The translations under genes were made by a program, and so were the position numbers. The notes below the pieces were generated by a model. It was given only the letters and a program-made list of their open reading frames with translations, made no database searches and was not told the origin of the DNA. A stretch of DNA of 64,000 nt from Candidatus Brocadiaceae bacterium (lineage in GTDB: Bacteria; Planctomycetota; Brocadiia; SM23-32), in the NCBI GenBank assembly GCA_012728835.1, contig JAAYEJ010000064.1, positions 29,785 through 93,784 of the forward strand, given 5' to 3'. Shown here piece after piece: positions 45,287-55,079 of the stretch (its first letter is position 1; every line of letters begins with the position of its first letter).

Positions 45287-46159
45287 ATGGCGGAGCCGGC
45301 CATCATCAGGGCGGAGGCCGTTGCCGAGGCGACGGCGGGACTCTACCGCCGCATCAACACGCACCTGCGTGCGGACGTGCGTGCGGCGCTTGAGCGGGCG
45401 ATGGAGCGCGAGACGGCCCCGGTGGCGCGCGACATCCTGGCGGCCCTGCTGGAGAACGAGCGGATCAGCCGGACCGAGGGCGTGCCGCTGTGCCAGGACA
45501 CGGGGCTGGCCGTCGCCTTTGTGCGCATCGGCAACCGCGTGGTCATCGAGGGCGGCACGGTGCAGGCCGCCATCGACGCGGGCATCCGGCGCGCGGCCGC
45601 CGAGCACCCCCTGCGCGCCTCGACGGTGAGGACGCCGCTGGGCCGCGCCAACTCCGGGGACAACGCGCCCGCCATCGTGCACATGGAGCAGTGCGAGGGG
45701 CCGCACCTGACCATCGATCTGCTGGCCAAAGGGGGCGGGGCCGAGAACATGAGCCGCACGTTCATGCTGGCGCCTGCGGCCGGCCGGGAGGGCGTGCTGG
45801 ACGCCGTGGTCGAGACCGTGCGGCAGGCGGGCGCCAACCCGTGCCCGCCCATCATCGTCGGCGTGGGGCTGGGCGGCAACTTCGAGCGGGCGGCTCTGCT
45901 GGCCAAGCGTGCGCTGCTGCGCGACCTGGACGGCCCTCAGCCGGACGCGGAACTGGCCGAACTGGAACGCGAGGCCCTGGAGCGCGTCAACCGCCTCGGG
46001 ATCGGTCCGCAGGGGCTGGGCGGCCGCACGACGGCCCTGGCCGTCCTGTTTGAGCAGGCGCCGTGCCACATCGCCAGCCTGCCGCTGGCCGTGAACCTGG
46101 AATGCCACTCCCACCGGCACGGCTCCGTGACGATCCGGGGCACGCGGCCGGGGGAGTAG
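45287..46159 (+). CDS. Class I fumarate hydratase/tartrate dehydratase alpha subunit
   Basis: A 290-residue protein of the iron-sulfur fumarase N-terminal domain (FumA/TtdA type). Cluster Cys candidates are in VPLCQDTGLA (near residue 68), HMEQCEGP region and PCHIASLPLAVNLECHSHRHG near the C-terminus; GGGAENMSRTFMLAP and GVGLGGN are family stretches. In two-subunit enzymes a beta subunit gene normally follows; here a nuclease gene follows instead. Therefore the partner must be coded elsewhere. Fumarase and tartrate dehydratase cannot be separated by sequence. Confidence 0.88.
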   Translation: MAEPAIIRAEAVAEATAGLYRRINTHLRADVRAALERAMERETAPVARDILAALLENERISRTEGVPLCQDTGLAVAFVRIGNRVVIEGGTVQAAIDAGIRRAAAEHPLRASTVRTPLGRANSGDNAPAIVHMEQCEGPHLTIDLLAKGGGAENMSRTFMLAPAAGREGVLDAVVETVRQAGANPCPPIIVGVGLGGNFERAALLAKRALLRDLDGPQPDAELAELEREALERVNRLGIGPQGLGGRTTALAVLFEQAPCHIASLPLAVNLECHSHRHGSVTIRGTRPGE

Positions 46160-46169
46160 GAGGGAGAGG

Positions 46170-46757
46170 ATGGGCCGGAAGATGGCGGGAGCACTGGCGG
46201 CTGCGGGCCTGCTTCTGATCCTCGGCGCCGTTCTGCTGCTGGGGGTCCTTGCGGTGCGCCGCGGTCTCAGGTCGCCGGCCGTTGAGAGGCGGGCGGCCCC
46301 GGCTCCGTCGCTGTCCGGCGTGGTCGAGTATGTCTACGACGGCGACACGATCGAGGTCTCGGGTGTCGGGAAGGTGCGCGTGCTCGGCATCGACACTCCG
46401 GACGGGCACAACGAGGAGAAGACGGCCGCGCAGGCGAGCCGCTACGGGCTGACGCCGCCACAGGTGAGGCGCTGGGCGGAGGAGGCGACGGGGCAGGCGA
46501 TCGCGCGCCTGAAGGGCAGGCGGGTGGTGCTGGAGATCGGCGGCGACCGGCGCGACGACTACGGGCGCACGCTGGCCTACGTGCACGTGGGCGAGGGGGA
46601 GCGCGCGGAGGACTTCGGCCTGTTCATGCTCGAGCACGGGTTCGCCGCCGCCTACCGCAGCGGGATGCACAGGCGTCGGGCCGCCTATCTGGCGGCGGAA
46701 GAGACGGCGCGCGCCGCCGGGGCAGGCATGTGGCGGGACGCCCGCCCGGGGTCCTGA
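46170..46757 (+). CDS. Membrane-anchored thermonuclease-like (SNase) protein
   Basis: A 195-residue protein with an N-terminal membrane helix (about residues 5-28) and a staphylococcal-nuclease domain: VEYVYDGDTIEV, VRVLGIDTPD, RRDDYGRTLAYV, AEDFGLFMLEHGFAAAY. The calcium-binding Asp residues and both catalytic Arg are kept. The position of the general base Glu-43 (DTPE in S. aureus) reads DTPD followed by an insertion, so activity may be altered. It should act outside the cytoplasm. It follows the fumarase alpha gene by 10 bases. Confidence 0.85.
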   Translation: MGRKMAGALAAAGLLLILGAVLLLGVLAVRRGLRSPAVERRAAPAPSLSGVVEYVYDGDTIEVSGVGKVRVLGIDTPDGHNEEKTAAQASRYGLTPPQVRRWAEEATGQAIARLKGRRVVLEIGGDRRDDYGRTLAYVHVGEGERAEDFGLFMLEHGFAAAYRSGMHRRRAAYLAAEETARAAGAGMWRDARPGS

Positions 46758-46780
46758 GCGGCCGCGGGCGGGCCCGTGCG

Positions 46781-49243
46781 TCAGTGCGTGACGGCCTTCG
46801 GTTCGAGGCGTTCCAGCTCGAACGTCAGTTCGTCGTCCAGGACGTCCACGACGATGCGCCCGGAGGTGAACTTGCCCGCCAGGATGCGCTCGCTCAGGGG
46901 GTCCTCGACGTACTTCTCGATGGCGCGTCGCAGCGGCCGGGCGCCGAACTCGGGGTTGTAGCCCTTGTCGATGACCAGGTCGATGGCCTTCTTGCGCACG
47001 ACCAGCTTCATGTCGCGCGCATCCAGGCGCTCGCGGACCTTGTCCAGTTCCAGCTTGACGATCTGGGCCAGGTCGCTGCGGTTCAGGCCGTGGAAGACGA
47101 TGATGTCGTCGATGCGGTTGAGGAACTCGGGGCGGAAGTGCTTCTCGACCTGCTCCATGAGCTGCTTCTTCATCGTCTGGTAGTCGACTTCCTCGCTCTG
47201 TTTGCGGAAGCCGAGCCCGGAGCTGTTCCGTATGACCTCGGCGCCGATGTTGGAGGTCATGATCAGCACGCAGTTGCTGAAGTCGACGCGGCGGCCGAAG
47301 CTGTCGGTCAGCCGGCCGTCCTCCATGATCTGCAGCAGCATGTTGAAGACGTCGGAGTGGGCCTTCTCGATCTCGTCGAACAGGACCACGCTGTAGGGGC
47401 GCCGCCGGATCCGCTCGGTCAGTTGGCCGCCCTCGTCGTATCCCACGTAGCCGGGCGGTGCGCCGACCAGGCGGGAGACGTTGTGCTTCTCCATGTACTC
47501 GGACATGTCGATCTGGATCAGCGCGTCTTCGTTGCCGAACATGAAGCGGGCCAGGGACCGGGCCAGCAGTGTCTTGCCGACGCCCGTGGGGCCGATGAAC
47601 AGGAAGCTGGCCATGGGCCGCCGGGGGTCCTTCATGCCGGAACGGGACCGCCGGATGGCCCGGCTGACGGCGTTGACCGCCTCGGTCTGGCTCACGACCA
47701 TGCGGTGCACTTCCTCTTCCATCTGCAGGAGCCGGCTGGCCTCTTCCACTTCGAGGCGGGCCAGGGGCACGCCGGTCATCTTGGAGACGACCTCGCGGAT
47801 CACGTCCTCATCGACGATGCCGACGACCTCGGCGCTCTCCAGTTCGGCTTCGTCCAGGAGCCGCTGCTCCTGCTGGAGCTTGTCGATCTGGTCGCGGAGG
47901 CTGGCGGCGCGTTCGAAGTCCTGCGCCAGCACCGCGTCGTCCTTCTCCGCGGACAGGCGGGCGAGGTCCTGCTGCAGCTTCCTCATCTCCGGTGTGACGG
48001 ACATGCTGCGCAGCCGCACCAGAGAGCATGCCTCGTCGACGACGTCCAGGGCCTTGTCGGGCAGGAAACGGCCGGTCACGTACTGCGTCGACAGCTCGGT
48101 GGCGTCCCGGATGGCCTCGTCGGTGATCTGCACACAGTGGTGCGTCTCGTAGCGTTCGCGCAGGCCCTTGATGATCTCGACGGTCTCGTCGCGCGAGGGA
48201 GGATCGACCACGATGGTCTGGAAGCGGCGCTCCAGGGCACCGTCCTTCTCGATGTACTTGCGGTATTCGTCCGGCGTCGTTGCGCCGATGCACTGGAGTT
48301 CCCCGCGGGCCAGGGCCGGCTTGAGCACGTTGGAGGCGTCGATGGCGCCCTCGGCGCCGCCGGCTCCGACCAGCGTGTGCAGTTCGTCGATGAACAGGAT
48401 GATGTTGCGGGCCTTGACGACCTCCTGCATGACGGCCTTGATCCGCTCCTCGAACTGGCCGCGGTACTTGGTGCCGGCCACCATCAGTGCCAGGTCCACC
48501 ACAACGATGCGGCGGTCGCGCAGCAGGCGCGGCACATTGCTGTTGACGATGTCCTGGGCGAGCCCCTCGACGATGGCCGTCTTGCCGACGCCGGCCTCGC
48601 CGAGCAGCACGGGGTTGTTCTTCTTGCGGCGGCAGAGCACCTGGATGACGCGTTCGATCTCGTGCTCACGGCCGATGACGGGGTCCAGCTCGCCGGCGCG
48701 TGCCTGCATGGTGAGGTCGCGGCCGAAGGAGTCGAGCGCGGGCGTCTTGCTCTTGCCGGAGGGGGCGCGGGCGTCCTGTTCCTCGCCCTCCTCGTCGTCC
48801 AGTTCGGGCCCGAGCAGCTCCATGACGCTCTCGTGCACTTCTTCGTACTCGACACCCAGGTTCATCAGCACCTGGGCGGCGGGGCTGTCCTCGGCGCGCA
48901 GCAGGCCGAGCAGGATGTGTTCGGTGCCGACGTAGTTGCGGCCCATCCGTTTGGCCTCTTCGGCGGCGTACTTGCACGCCTCCTGGGCCATGGGGGCCAG
49001 GTTCGCCTCGCGGCCGGTCGAGACGACGTCCGAGCCGTCGCGCACGACCTTCTCGACCTCCAGGCGGATGCGCTTGGGGTCCACCCCGAGCCTCTGCAGC
49101 ACGGTGGCGGCCACCCCGGAGCCCTCGCGCACGAGGCCGAGCAGCAGGTGCTCGGTGCCGATGTACTGGTGGCCCATCCGCTGGGCTTCCAGCCGGGCGC
49201 CGCGCAGGACCTTCTGGGCCTTTTCCGTCAGCTTGTCGAACAT
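46781..49243 (-). CDS. clpC: ATP-dependent Clp protease ATPase subunit ClpC
   Basis: An 820-residue HSP100 unfoldase. Two Clp-N repeats (residues 3-65 and 78-142), Walker A GEAGVGKT at 215-222, a UVR/M-domain at about 425-460 ([20 protein letters not shown]), and second Walker A GPTGVGKT at 551-558. The M-domain binds adaptors such as McsB or MecA. With ClpP (not in this window) it degrades proteins tagged by arginine phosphorylation. It is the last gene of the queD-mcsA-mcsB-clpC cluster. Confidence 0.96.
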   Translation of the reverse strand: MFDKLTEKAQKVLRGARLEAQRMGHQYIGTEHLLLGLVREGSGVAATVLQRLGVDPKRIRLEVEKVVRDGSDVVSTGREANLAPMAQEACKYAAEEAKRMGRNYVGTEHILLGLLRAEDSPAAQVLMNLGVEYEEVHESVMELLGPELDDEEGEEQDARAPSGKSKTPALDSFGRDLTMQARAGELDPVIGREHEIERVIQVLCRRKKNNPVLLGEAGVGKTAIVEGLAQDIVNSNVPRLLRDRRIVVVDLALMVAGTKYRGQFEERIKAVMQEVVKARNIILFIDELHTLVGAGGAEGAIDASNVLKPALARGELQCIGATTPDEYRKYIEKDGALERRFQTIVVDPPSRDETVEIIKGLRERYETHHCVQITDEAIRDATELSTQYVTGRFLPDKALDVVDEACSLVRLRSMSVTPEMRKLQQDLARLSAEKDDAVLAQDFERAASLRDQIDKLQQEQRLLDEAELESAEVVGIVDEDVIREVVSKMTGVPLARLEVEEASRLLQMEEEVHRMVVSQTEAVNAVSRAIRRSRSGMKDPRRPMASFLFIGPTGVGKTLLARSLARFMFGNEDALIQIDMSEYMEKHNVSRLVGAPPGYVGYDEGGQLTERIRRRPYSVVLFDEIEKAHSDVFNMLLQIMEDGRLTDSFGRRVDFSNCVLIMTSNIGAEVIRNSSGLGFRKQSEEVDYQTMKKQLMEQVEKHFRPEFLNRIDDIIVFHGLNRSDLAQIVKLELDKVRERLDARDMKLVVRKKAIDLVIDKGYNPEFGARPLRRAIEKYVEDPLSERILAGKFTSGRIVVDVLDDELTFELERLEPKAVTH

Positions 49244-49267
49244 CTACTCGCTCCCCGGCAACGCGAC

Positions 49268-50317
49268 TCAACCCATTGCCAGCCGGTTTCTTACGTATGT
49301 CGCTCTCAATTCGTTCCGGACACTGCTGTCCAGGACTCTGCCTTCCATTGTCTGCAGATGGGCCGGCAATGTCAAGAGGAGCAGATCGTTGAGGGCCGCC
49401 AGCGACGGGGCCGTCAACTGGCCCGTCTCGACGCCCATCCGCACCTGCGAGATGAAGCTCAGCGCCTCTTCCGAGGAGATGGTGCGCGCCGAGCGGAGCA
49501 GGCGGAACGCGTGTTCGATGCGGCGGCGAAACTCCTCGGGGTGATCGTCGCGCAGGGCCGTGCGCGCGTCCCGCTCCATGCGGGCCACCGTGCGGGCCGC
49601 CGTCAGCACCAGGCTGACCAGTTCTTCCTCCCCGGGGCCGAGCGAGGTGTGGTTGGACAACTGGTAGAAGTCGCCTGCCCCGTGTGTGCCCTCGCCGTAG
49701 ACGCCCCGGAGCGTCAGGCGTTCCTCGCGCGCCAGGGCGAGCACGCGGTCCATCTCCTGGGCCATCACGAGGCCGGGCAGGTGGAACATCACACTGGCCC
49801 GCAGGCCGGTGCCCACGTTGGTGGGGCAGGCGGTCAGGTAGCCCCATTGCGGGGAGAAGGCGAACGGCACGCGGCCGGAGAGCAGGTCGTCGAACGCGTC
49901 CGCCCGGTCGTAGACTTCCTCGAGGCACAGGCCGCCCCGCACGAACTGGATGCGCAGGTGGTCCTCCTCGTTGACCATCACGCTGATGCGCTCGGCGTCA
50001 TCGAAGGCCACGCCCCGCACCCAGTCGGCCTCGGCGTGCTCGCGGCTGACCAGCCGCCGCTCCACCAGCAGATCCAGCGTGAGGGGGTCCAGCCCGTCCA
50101 GGCGGACGTACTCCAGCGGCGGGTCGGGTGCGGCGGCCAGCACGGCGTGGCGCAGCACCTCCTCGATGCGCGCCTTCTGGTGGGGCGAGGCACGGCCCAC
50201 GAACGGGTAGCCCTCGACGTTCCGCGCCAGCCGAACGCGGCTGCTCACGACGACGTCGTCTTCCGGGCCGCCCCGGAGCCATTCGACGGGCCTATCCTTC
50301 AGGCGGGCGAGGTCCAT
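49268..50317 (-). CDS. mcsB: Protein-arginine kinase McsB
   Basis: A 349-residue ATP:guanido phosphotransferase that phosphorylates arginine in proteins and delivers them to ClpCP. SSRVRLARNVEGYPF (residues 25-39), VNEEDH (115-120), the active-site Cys C164 in TACPTNVGTGLRASVM, and GVYGEGTHG are present. It overlaps mcsA by 26 bases and is followed by clpC after 24 bases. The gene order mcsA-mcsB-clpC is that of the Firmicutes, where CtsR is coded first; here queD takes that place. Confidence 0.95.
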   Translation of the reverse strand: MDLARLKDRPVEWLRGGPEDDVVVSSRVRLARNVEGYPFVGRASPHQKARIEEVLRHAVLAAAPDPPLEYVRLDGLDPLTLDLLVERRLVSREHAEADWVRGVAFDDAERISVMVNEEDHLRIQFVRGGLCLEEVYDRADAFDDLLSGRVPFAFSPQWGYLTACPTNVGTGLRASVMFHLPGLVMAQEMDRVLALAREERLTLRGVYGEGTHGAGDFYQLSNHTSLGPGEEELVSLVLTAARTVARMERDARTALRDDHPEEFRRRIEHAFRLLRSARTISSEEALSFISQVRMGVETGQLTAPSLAALNDLLLLTLPAHLQTMEGRVLDSSVRNELRATYVRNRLAMG

Positions 50318-50801
50318 CCTGCTCCAGCTTTCCTATGCGGTCGCGCAACTCGGCGGCCAGTTCGTAGTTCTCCTGGGCGATCGCCCGTTGCTGCTGCCTG
50401 CGCAGCGAACGCACGCGGCTGTGCACGGCAGCCTCCGGGCCCTCGCGGGGCGGCGTCTTGCCCCCGTGCTGCGAGGCGCCGTGCACGCGCTCCAGGAGGA
50501 GGCCCAGCGGCTCTGCAAACGCCTCGTAGTCGTTGGGACAGCCCAACTGCATGTGCTGGCGGAACTCCAGGTAGTCGATGCCGCACAGGGGACAGCGCGG
50601 GACGATCTGCTCCTGCAGCTCCGGCACCACGGCGGCGATCAGGCGCCGGAACGCGGCGTCCATCTTGCGCGCGCCGTCCTCGGTGCCGGCGTGGCATTCG
50701 TCGCAGAGGTGCTGCTGGCGGCAGGTGCCGTCCACGAAGTCCGTCAGGTGCCACGTGGCCCGGCGCTTCCCGCACTTCTCGCAGACATGGTCATCCTCCA
50801 T
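50292..50801 (-). CDS. mcsA: McsA-like zinc-finger/UVR protein, activator of McsB
   Basis: A 169-residue protein with two CxxC zinc-binding pairs near the N-terminus (CEKCGKRRATWHL, CDECHAG), another pair (CPLCGIDYLEFRQHMQLGC) and a C-terminal UVR coiled-coil (QQQRAIAQENYELAAELRDRIGKLEQ). This is the layout of McsA, which activates the McsB kinase. Start 50801 overlaps the queD end by 11 bases. Confidence 0.93.
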   Translation of the reverse strand: MEDDHVCEKCGKRRATWHLTDFVDGTCRQQHLCDECHAGTEDGARKMDAAFRRLIAAVVPELQEQIVPRCPLCGIDYLEFRQHMQLGCPNDYEAFAEPLGLLLERVHGASQHGGKTPPREGPEAAVHSRVRSLRRQQQRAIAQENYELAAELRDRIGKLEQDGPRPPEG

Positions 50802-51189
50802 CGTCCGGCTCCTCCCCGGCCGCCGGCGGCAGGTAACTGGCCGCGCAGCGGTCGGACTCCCAGCACGTCACGCGCCGCACCGACACCCCGGCGGGCAGTT
50901 GCGATGCCAGCCGTTCGGCGATGTGGCGGCACAGGTTCTCCGTCGTCGGGTTGACCTCGTCGAACGGCGGCAGTTCGTTCAGGTAGCGATGGTCCAGTTC
51001 CGACAGGGCCGCGTCCAGCAGCCGCCTCAGCTCGCGGAAGTCGATGACCATGCCCAGTGCGTCCAGTCCGGCGGCGCGCACACGCACCTGCACGCGCCAG
51101 TTGTGGCCGTGCAGGCGTTCGCAGTCGCCCGGGTAGCCGCGCAGGCAGTGCGCGGCCGCAAAATCGGCTTCGATGCTGAGTTCGTACAT
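50791..51189 (-). CDS. queD: 6-carboxy-5,6,7,8-tetrahydropterin synthase (QueD/PTPS family)
   Basis: A 132-residue T-fold enzyme of the queuosine pathway. Zinc ligands: AAHCLRGYPGDCERLHGHNW contains the first His and the HGHN pair; catalytic Cys lies in GDCERLHGH. The PTTENLCRHI segment is typical of QueD. It acts on 7,8-dihydroneopterin triphosphate. It is the first gene of the mcsA-mcsB-clpC transcript, which is an unusual pairing. Promoter at 51235-51263. Confidence 0.92.
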   Translation of the reverse strand: MYELSIEADFAAAHCLRGYPGDCERLHGHNWRVQVRVRAAGLDALGMVIDFRELRRLLDAALSELDHRYLNELPPFDEVNPTTENLCRHIAERLASQLPAGVSVRRVTCWESDRCAASYLPPAAGEEPDDGG

Positions 51190-51234
51190 GGGCCAGGCCA
51201 GTCTGGAGGCTGCCGGGATCGGGCCGCTGTCTTC

Positions 51235-51263
51235 ATTGTATGGACGCCCGTCGGGGGCGTCAA
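51235..51263 (-). promoter_or_regulatory. Sigma70 promoter for queD-mcsA-mcsB-clpC
   Basis: On the minus strand TTGACG (51263-51258), 17-base spacer, TACAAT (51240-51235). The start near 51228 leaves about 39 bases before queD. No CtsR- or CIRCE-like inverted repeat is seen around it. Confidence 0.8.
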
Positions 51264-51294
51264 GACGCGGCAGGCGGCGCCGCGCGCCGGCCCG

Positions 51295-52755
51295 TCATTC
51301 CGCATGGTCCACGATGGCGCGGCAGAGGGCGTCGACGCGATCCCGCATGGACCCGGGGCGGGATGTGTTGACCAGGATCGAGAAGGCGACCTCCGTGCCG
51401 CTGCGCGTGCGCGCGTAGCCGCTCAGGGCGCCCACGCCGTTCAGGTAGCCCGTCTTCGCCCGCACGGCGCTGCGGTACGGTTCGCGCGTCAGGCGGCCCC
51501 GCAGGGTGCCTTCCTCGGCGGGCGCGGCCAGCATGTCGGCGAACCGCGTGCCGGACGAAGTGCGGCTCATGTGCAGGAGCAGGGCGCAGATCAGCTCCGG
51601 CGTCAGTTCGTTGGCGCGCGACAGGCCGCTGCCGTCGGCCAGGCGGAAGGCGTCCTCCCCGAGGCCCATCTCCCGCAGCAGGGCGCCGGCCCGGGCCGTG
51701 CCGGTCTCCCAGGAGCCGCGCCCGGCCGTCTCGGCGCCGATCGTCTTGAGCACCTGTTCGGCCACGTGGTTGTGGCTGCGCGTCAGCATGGCCTGCAGGA
51801 CGGCCGGCAGGGCGGCGCTGCGAACGCAGAGAGGCTCGGCGTCCGCCGGCGCGCCGGCGGGTGCCGCGCGTGCCCGGCCCCGCACCGCCACGCCCTCCCG
51901 CTCCAGCACGTCCCGGAGCACGCAGGCGGCGTACAGCGCCGGATCGGGCACGGTGACCGGGTGCGAGTAGACGGGCGCGTGCACGCGCACGGACCCGCCG
52001 ACCTTCAGCACGTCGGCGTCCCGGTCCCGGTCGAACCAGATGGCGTGCCGCGAGGCGTGCGTCTCGCACACGACGTCCACGCGCAGCGGCGCGGCGGCGG
52101 GCTCCAGGGTGACGCGCGCCGGCTGCCCGGGCCGGTCGCCGGGCAGCACGTGCACGGTCACGCAGTTGTCGTTGATCGCCACGGCCGAGACCGTGCCGTA
52201 GTACCAGTTCCAGACCGGGTACCGGTCCCAGTCCGGATGGCGCCGAACGGTGTCGAAGAACGATTCGTCGGCGACCACGTCGCCCTCGATGCGCTCGATG
52301 CCCCGGGCCTTGAGCACGCGTGCCCACCGGCGGAAGATGTCGGCGGCGTCCTCCGGCTCATGCCGGCCGCCCAGCGTCGGATCGCCGCCGCCGCGCAGGA
52401 TCAGGTCGCCCTCCAGGACGCCGTTCCGGACCGGCCCGCCGCCGTAGAGGGCCGTGCGGAACTCGTAGTCCGGCCCCAGGGCCTCCAGGGCGGTGGCCGC
52501 CGTGACGAGCTTCATGTTCGAGGCCACGATGAAACGGCGCGCGGCGTTGTGCGCGTAGATCACGCGGCCGCTGCCCAGGGCCGTCACGTGGACGCCGACC
52601 TCGTCCTTGCGCAGGTCCAGCCTGCGCAGCGTGCTCTCGATGGCCGAGGCCAGGCGGGTTCCCTCCCCCGCCGCGCCGGCCGCCGGCAGCGGCAACAGGA
52701 GGGCGGCCACCAGGGCCGGCCATATCCCGGGCCGTCGTGTGCGTGCGGACACCAT
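51295..52755 (-). CDS. dacB: D-alanyl-D-alanine carboxypeptidase/endopeptidase (PBP4, DacB)
   Basis: A 486-residue penicillin-binding protein of the S13 family. After a signal peptide (residues 1-29), the active-site SNMK is at 79-82, SHN (SRSHNHVAEQ) near 336 and KTG (VRAKTGYLNGVG) near 440. The insertion between the first two motifs is large, as in DacB. It trims or cleaves peptidoglycan crosslinks in the periplasm, which fits recent evidence that planctomycetes keep a peptidoglycan wall. AGGAGA precedes the ATG at 52755. Divergent from rnr. Confidence 0.94.
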   Translation of the reverse strand: MVSARTRRPGIWPALVAALLLPLPAAGAAGEGTRLASAIESTLRRLDLRKDEVGVHVTALGSGRVIYAHNAARRFIVASNMKLVTAATALEALGPDYEFRTALYGGGPVRNGVLEGDLILRGGGDPTLGGRHEPEDAADIFRRWARVLKARGIERIEGDVVADESFFDTVRRHPDWDRYPVWNWYYGTVSAVAINDNCVTVHVLPGDRPGQPARVTLEPAAAPLRVDVVCETHASRHAIWFDRDRDADVLKVGGSVRVHAPVYSHPVTVPDPALYAACVLRDVLEREGVAVRGRARAAPAGAPADAEPLCVRSAALPAVLQAMLTRSHNHVAEQVLKTIGAETAGRGSWETGTARAGALLREMGLGEDAFRLADGSGLSRANELTPELICALLLHMSRTSSGTRFADMLAAPAEEGTLRGRLTREPYRSAVRAKTGYLNGVGALSGYARTRSGTEVAFSILVNTSRPGSMRDRVDALCRAIVDHAE

Positions 52756-52788
52756 GCGTCTCCTGAGCGATTCGAGGACCCTCCGGAC

Positions 52789-52818
52789 ATTGTGCGGCAA
52801 GTGCGGGGCGGGATTCAA
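52789..52818 (-). promoter_or_regulatory. Promoter for dacB
   Basis: On the minus strand TTGAAT (52818-52813), 18-base spacer, CACAAT (52794-52789). Confidence 0.5.
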
Positions 52819-52834
52819 AGAGCCATGCCCCGCG

Positions 52835-52863
52835 TGGTTCGCGGCGGGCGCCTGCGGTAGAAT
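52835..52863 (+). promoter_or_regulatory. Candidate promoter for rnr
   Basis: A good -10 TAGAAT (52858-52863) with a weak -35 (TGGTTC, 52835-52840), 17-base spacer, 43 bases before the ATG at 52907. Confidence 0.35.
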
Positions 52864-52906
52864 GTGCCCATCCGTTTCGCACGTCTCCCGAACGAGGGAT
52901 TCTCCC

Positions 52907-55066
52907 ATGGTGGAAAAGGACGCGGTCCTCAAGGTCGTGCGCGCGCGCAACTACCGGCAGATGAACACGGAGGAACTGGCCCGGCGCCTTGGAGTCGAGC
53001 GGCCCGACCTGGCGGGGTTCACCGGGATGCTCTCCGAGCTGGAGCGCGAGGGGTTCCTGGTGCGTGTGAAGAAGAAGCACTGGGTGAATCCGGAGGCGGC
53101 GGGCCTGCTGACCGGGCGCCTGCAGGGCAACGCGCGGGGCTTCGGGTTCGTGCGCCCCCTGCTGGGCGAAGGGGAGGACGTCTACATCGCCGAGGAGGAC
53201 CTGAACGGGGGCATGGACGGGGACCTGGTCGTCGTGGACACGAGCCGGCAGGCCGCGGCCCGACGCCGCAGCGGCGGAAAGGGGCGGGGGCCTGCCGGGC
53301 GGATCATCAAGGTGCTGGAGCACCACAACACCCACGTGCTCGGCACCTTCGTGCCGGGCAAGCGGTTCGCCCGGGTCACGCCGGACAACCCGCGGCTGTT
53401 CCGGGACATCTACGTGTCGCCGGCCGACGCCCTGGAGGCCCGCGAAGGCGACCAGGTGCTCGTGGAGGTGACCTCCTGGCCCTCGCTGCGGCACAACGCG
53501 GAAGGGGAGGTGAAGGAGGTCATCGGCCGACCCGGGGATCCGGGCGTCGACGTCCGGTCGGTGATCCTGGAGTTCGGCCTGCCGCGCGAGTTCCCGCCCG
53601 CCGTGCTGGCCGCCGCCGAGCAGGTGCCCGACGATCCGCCTGCCGAGCAGGGCGCCGGCCGACATGACCTGCGCCGGCACACGACCGTGACCGTCGACCC
53701 CGAGGACGCCAAGGACTTCGACGACGCGCTGTCGTTCTACCGCGATCAGGACTCGGGCCGCCGCGTCGTCCTGGTGCACATCGCCGACCTGTCCTTCTAC
53801 GTGCAGCCGGGCGATCCGATCGACCGGGAGGCCCACTCCCGGGGCTGCAGCGTCTACCTGGCCAGCGACGTCGTCCCCATGCTGCCGCCGCGCCAGAGCA
53901 AGGAGGTGTTCAGCGTCGTTCCGGGCAGGGACAGGCTGGCCAAGACGGTCGTGCTGGAGTTCGACGAGGCCGGCGAGCTGCGCGACTACTCCCTGTGCCA
54001 CTCGGTCATCAACGTGGACCGCCGGTTGACCTACACGGAGGTGCAGGCGGCCCTGGAGGCGGCCGAGGCCGAGGAGCCGGCCGCTGCGGCGGCCGCCGAG
54101 CGTCTGCCGGACGACATCTGGTCGCTCCTGACCGGCCTGGACGCACTGGCCGGCCAGCTCAGCGCCCGGCGCCAGGAGAGGGGCTCGATCGACCTCGATC
54201 TGACCGAGTACGCCGTCAACGTCGACCAGGACGGGCGGGTCGTGAGCGTCTCACAGGTCGTGCGGGACCGCTCGCACCGGCTGGTCGAGGAGTTCATGCT
54301 GGCGGCCAACTGCGCCGTGGCCGAGTTCATGCGGCGGCACAGGCTGCCGGCGCTCTACCGGATCCATGAGCCGCCGCCGGAGGAGGACCTCAAGGAGTTC
54401 GCCGCCTTCCTGCGCACCGTCATGAGCCGGAAGGTCGACGTGCTGGACCGCCGCCAGCTTCAGGACCTCCTGGCCGAGGTGGCCGGCACCCATCTGGCCG
54501 AGGCGGTGAACATGCAGATGCTGCGCACGATGCAGCGCGCCGTCTACAGCCCCGACTGCCGGCCGCACTTCGCGCTGCACTTCGAGCGCTACTGCCACTT
54601 CACCTCGCCCGTGCGCCGTTACCCGGACCTGGTCGTGCACCAGATACTGGACCAGTTCCTGGCCGGCAAGCAGAGCGCCGCCTCCCTGCGCAACCGGTGG
54701 AAGGACCGCCTGCCCAACATCGCCTCGCACTGCAACGCGATGCAGGAACGGGCCGACGAGGCCGAGCGCGAGATCGTCAAGATCAAGCTCCTGCGCTACC
54801 TCGAAGACCACGCCTCCGAGGTGTTCGATGCGGTGATCACCGGGGTGCAGGAATACGGCCTGTTCGTGCGCCTGGACGACTACTCCGTCGAGGGGCTCAT
54901 CAAGGTGCAGAACATCGGCGGCGACTTCTACCGCTACGACGAGCGGCGGCGGGCGCTCGTGGGCACGCGCACGGACCGTGCCTTCCGCCTGGGACAGCCC
55001 CTGCGGGTGACGGTCGAGCGCATCAACATGGCCCGGCGACAGCTTGACCTGCTCCTGGCCGAGTAG
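52907..55066 (+). CDS. rnr: Ribonuclease R
   Basis: A 719-residue 3'-5' exoribonuclease. N-terminal winged helix (about 1-65), cold-shock OB domains (GNARGFGFVRP from about 74), RNB catalytic domain with DPEDAKDFDDALSF (the Asp cluster near residue 265) and HFTSPVRRYPDLVVHQIL, and C-terminal S1 domain (FDAVITGVQEYGLFVRLDDYSVEGLIK). It degrades structured RNA. The C-terminal Lys-rich tail of E. coli RNase R is absent. Start ATG at 52907 with GAGGG upstream. Confidence 0.95.
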   Translation: MVEKDAVLKVVRARNYRQMNTEELARRLGVERPDLAGFTGMLSELEREGFLVRVKKKHWVNPEAAGLLTGRLQGNARGFGFVRPLLGEGEDVYIAEEDLNGGMDGDLVVVDTSRQAAARRRSGGKGRGPAGRIIKVLEHHNTHVLGTFVPGKRFARVTPDNPRLFRDIYVSPADALEAREGDQVLVEVTSWPSLRHNAEGEVKEVIGRPGDPGVDVRSVILEFGLPREFPPAVLAAAEQVPDDPPAEQGAGRHDLRRHTTVTVDPEDAKDFDDALSFYRDQDSGRRVVLVHIADLSFYVQPGDPIDREAHSRGCSVYLASDVVPMLPPRQSKEVFSVVPGRDRLAKTVVLEFDEAGELRDYSLCHSVINVDRRLTYTEVQAALEAAEAEEPAAAAAAERLPDDIWSLLTGLDALAGQLSARRQERGSIDLDLTEYAVNVDQDGRVVSVSQVVRDRSHRLVEEFMLAANCAVAEFMRRHRLPALYRIHEPPPEEDLKEFAAFLRTVMSRKVDVLDRRQLQDLLAEVAGTHLAEAVNMQMLRTMQRAVYSPDCRPHFALHFERYCHFTSPVRRYPDLVVHQILDQFLAGKQSAASLRNRWKDRLPNIASHCNAMQERADEAEREIVKIKLLRYLEDHASEVFDAVITGVQEYGLFVRLDDYSVEGLIKVQNIGGDFYRYDERRRALVGTRTDRAFRLGQPLRVTVERINMARRQLDLLLAE

Positions 55067-55079
55067 CCGTCCGGCCCGC

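Noticed and set aside
46730..50836. Open frame of 1368 codons on the plus strand opposite clpC, mcsB and mcsA
   Set aside because: It spans three recognised genes on the other strand and has the low-complexity composition of an antisense shadow.
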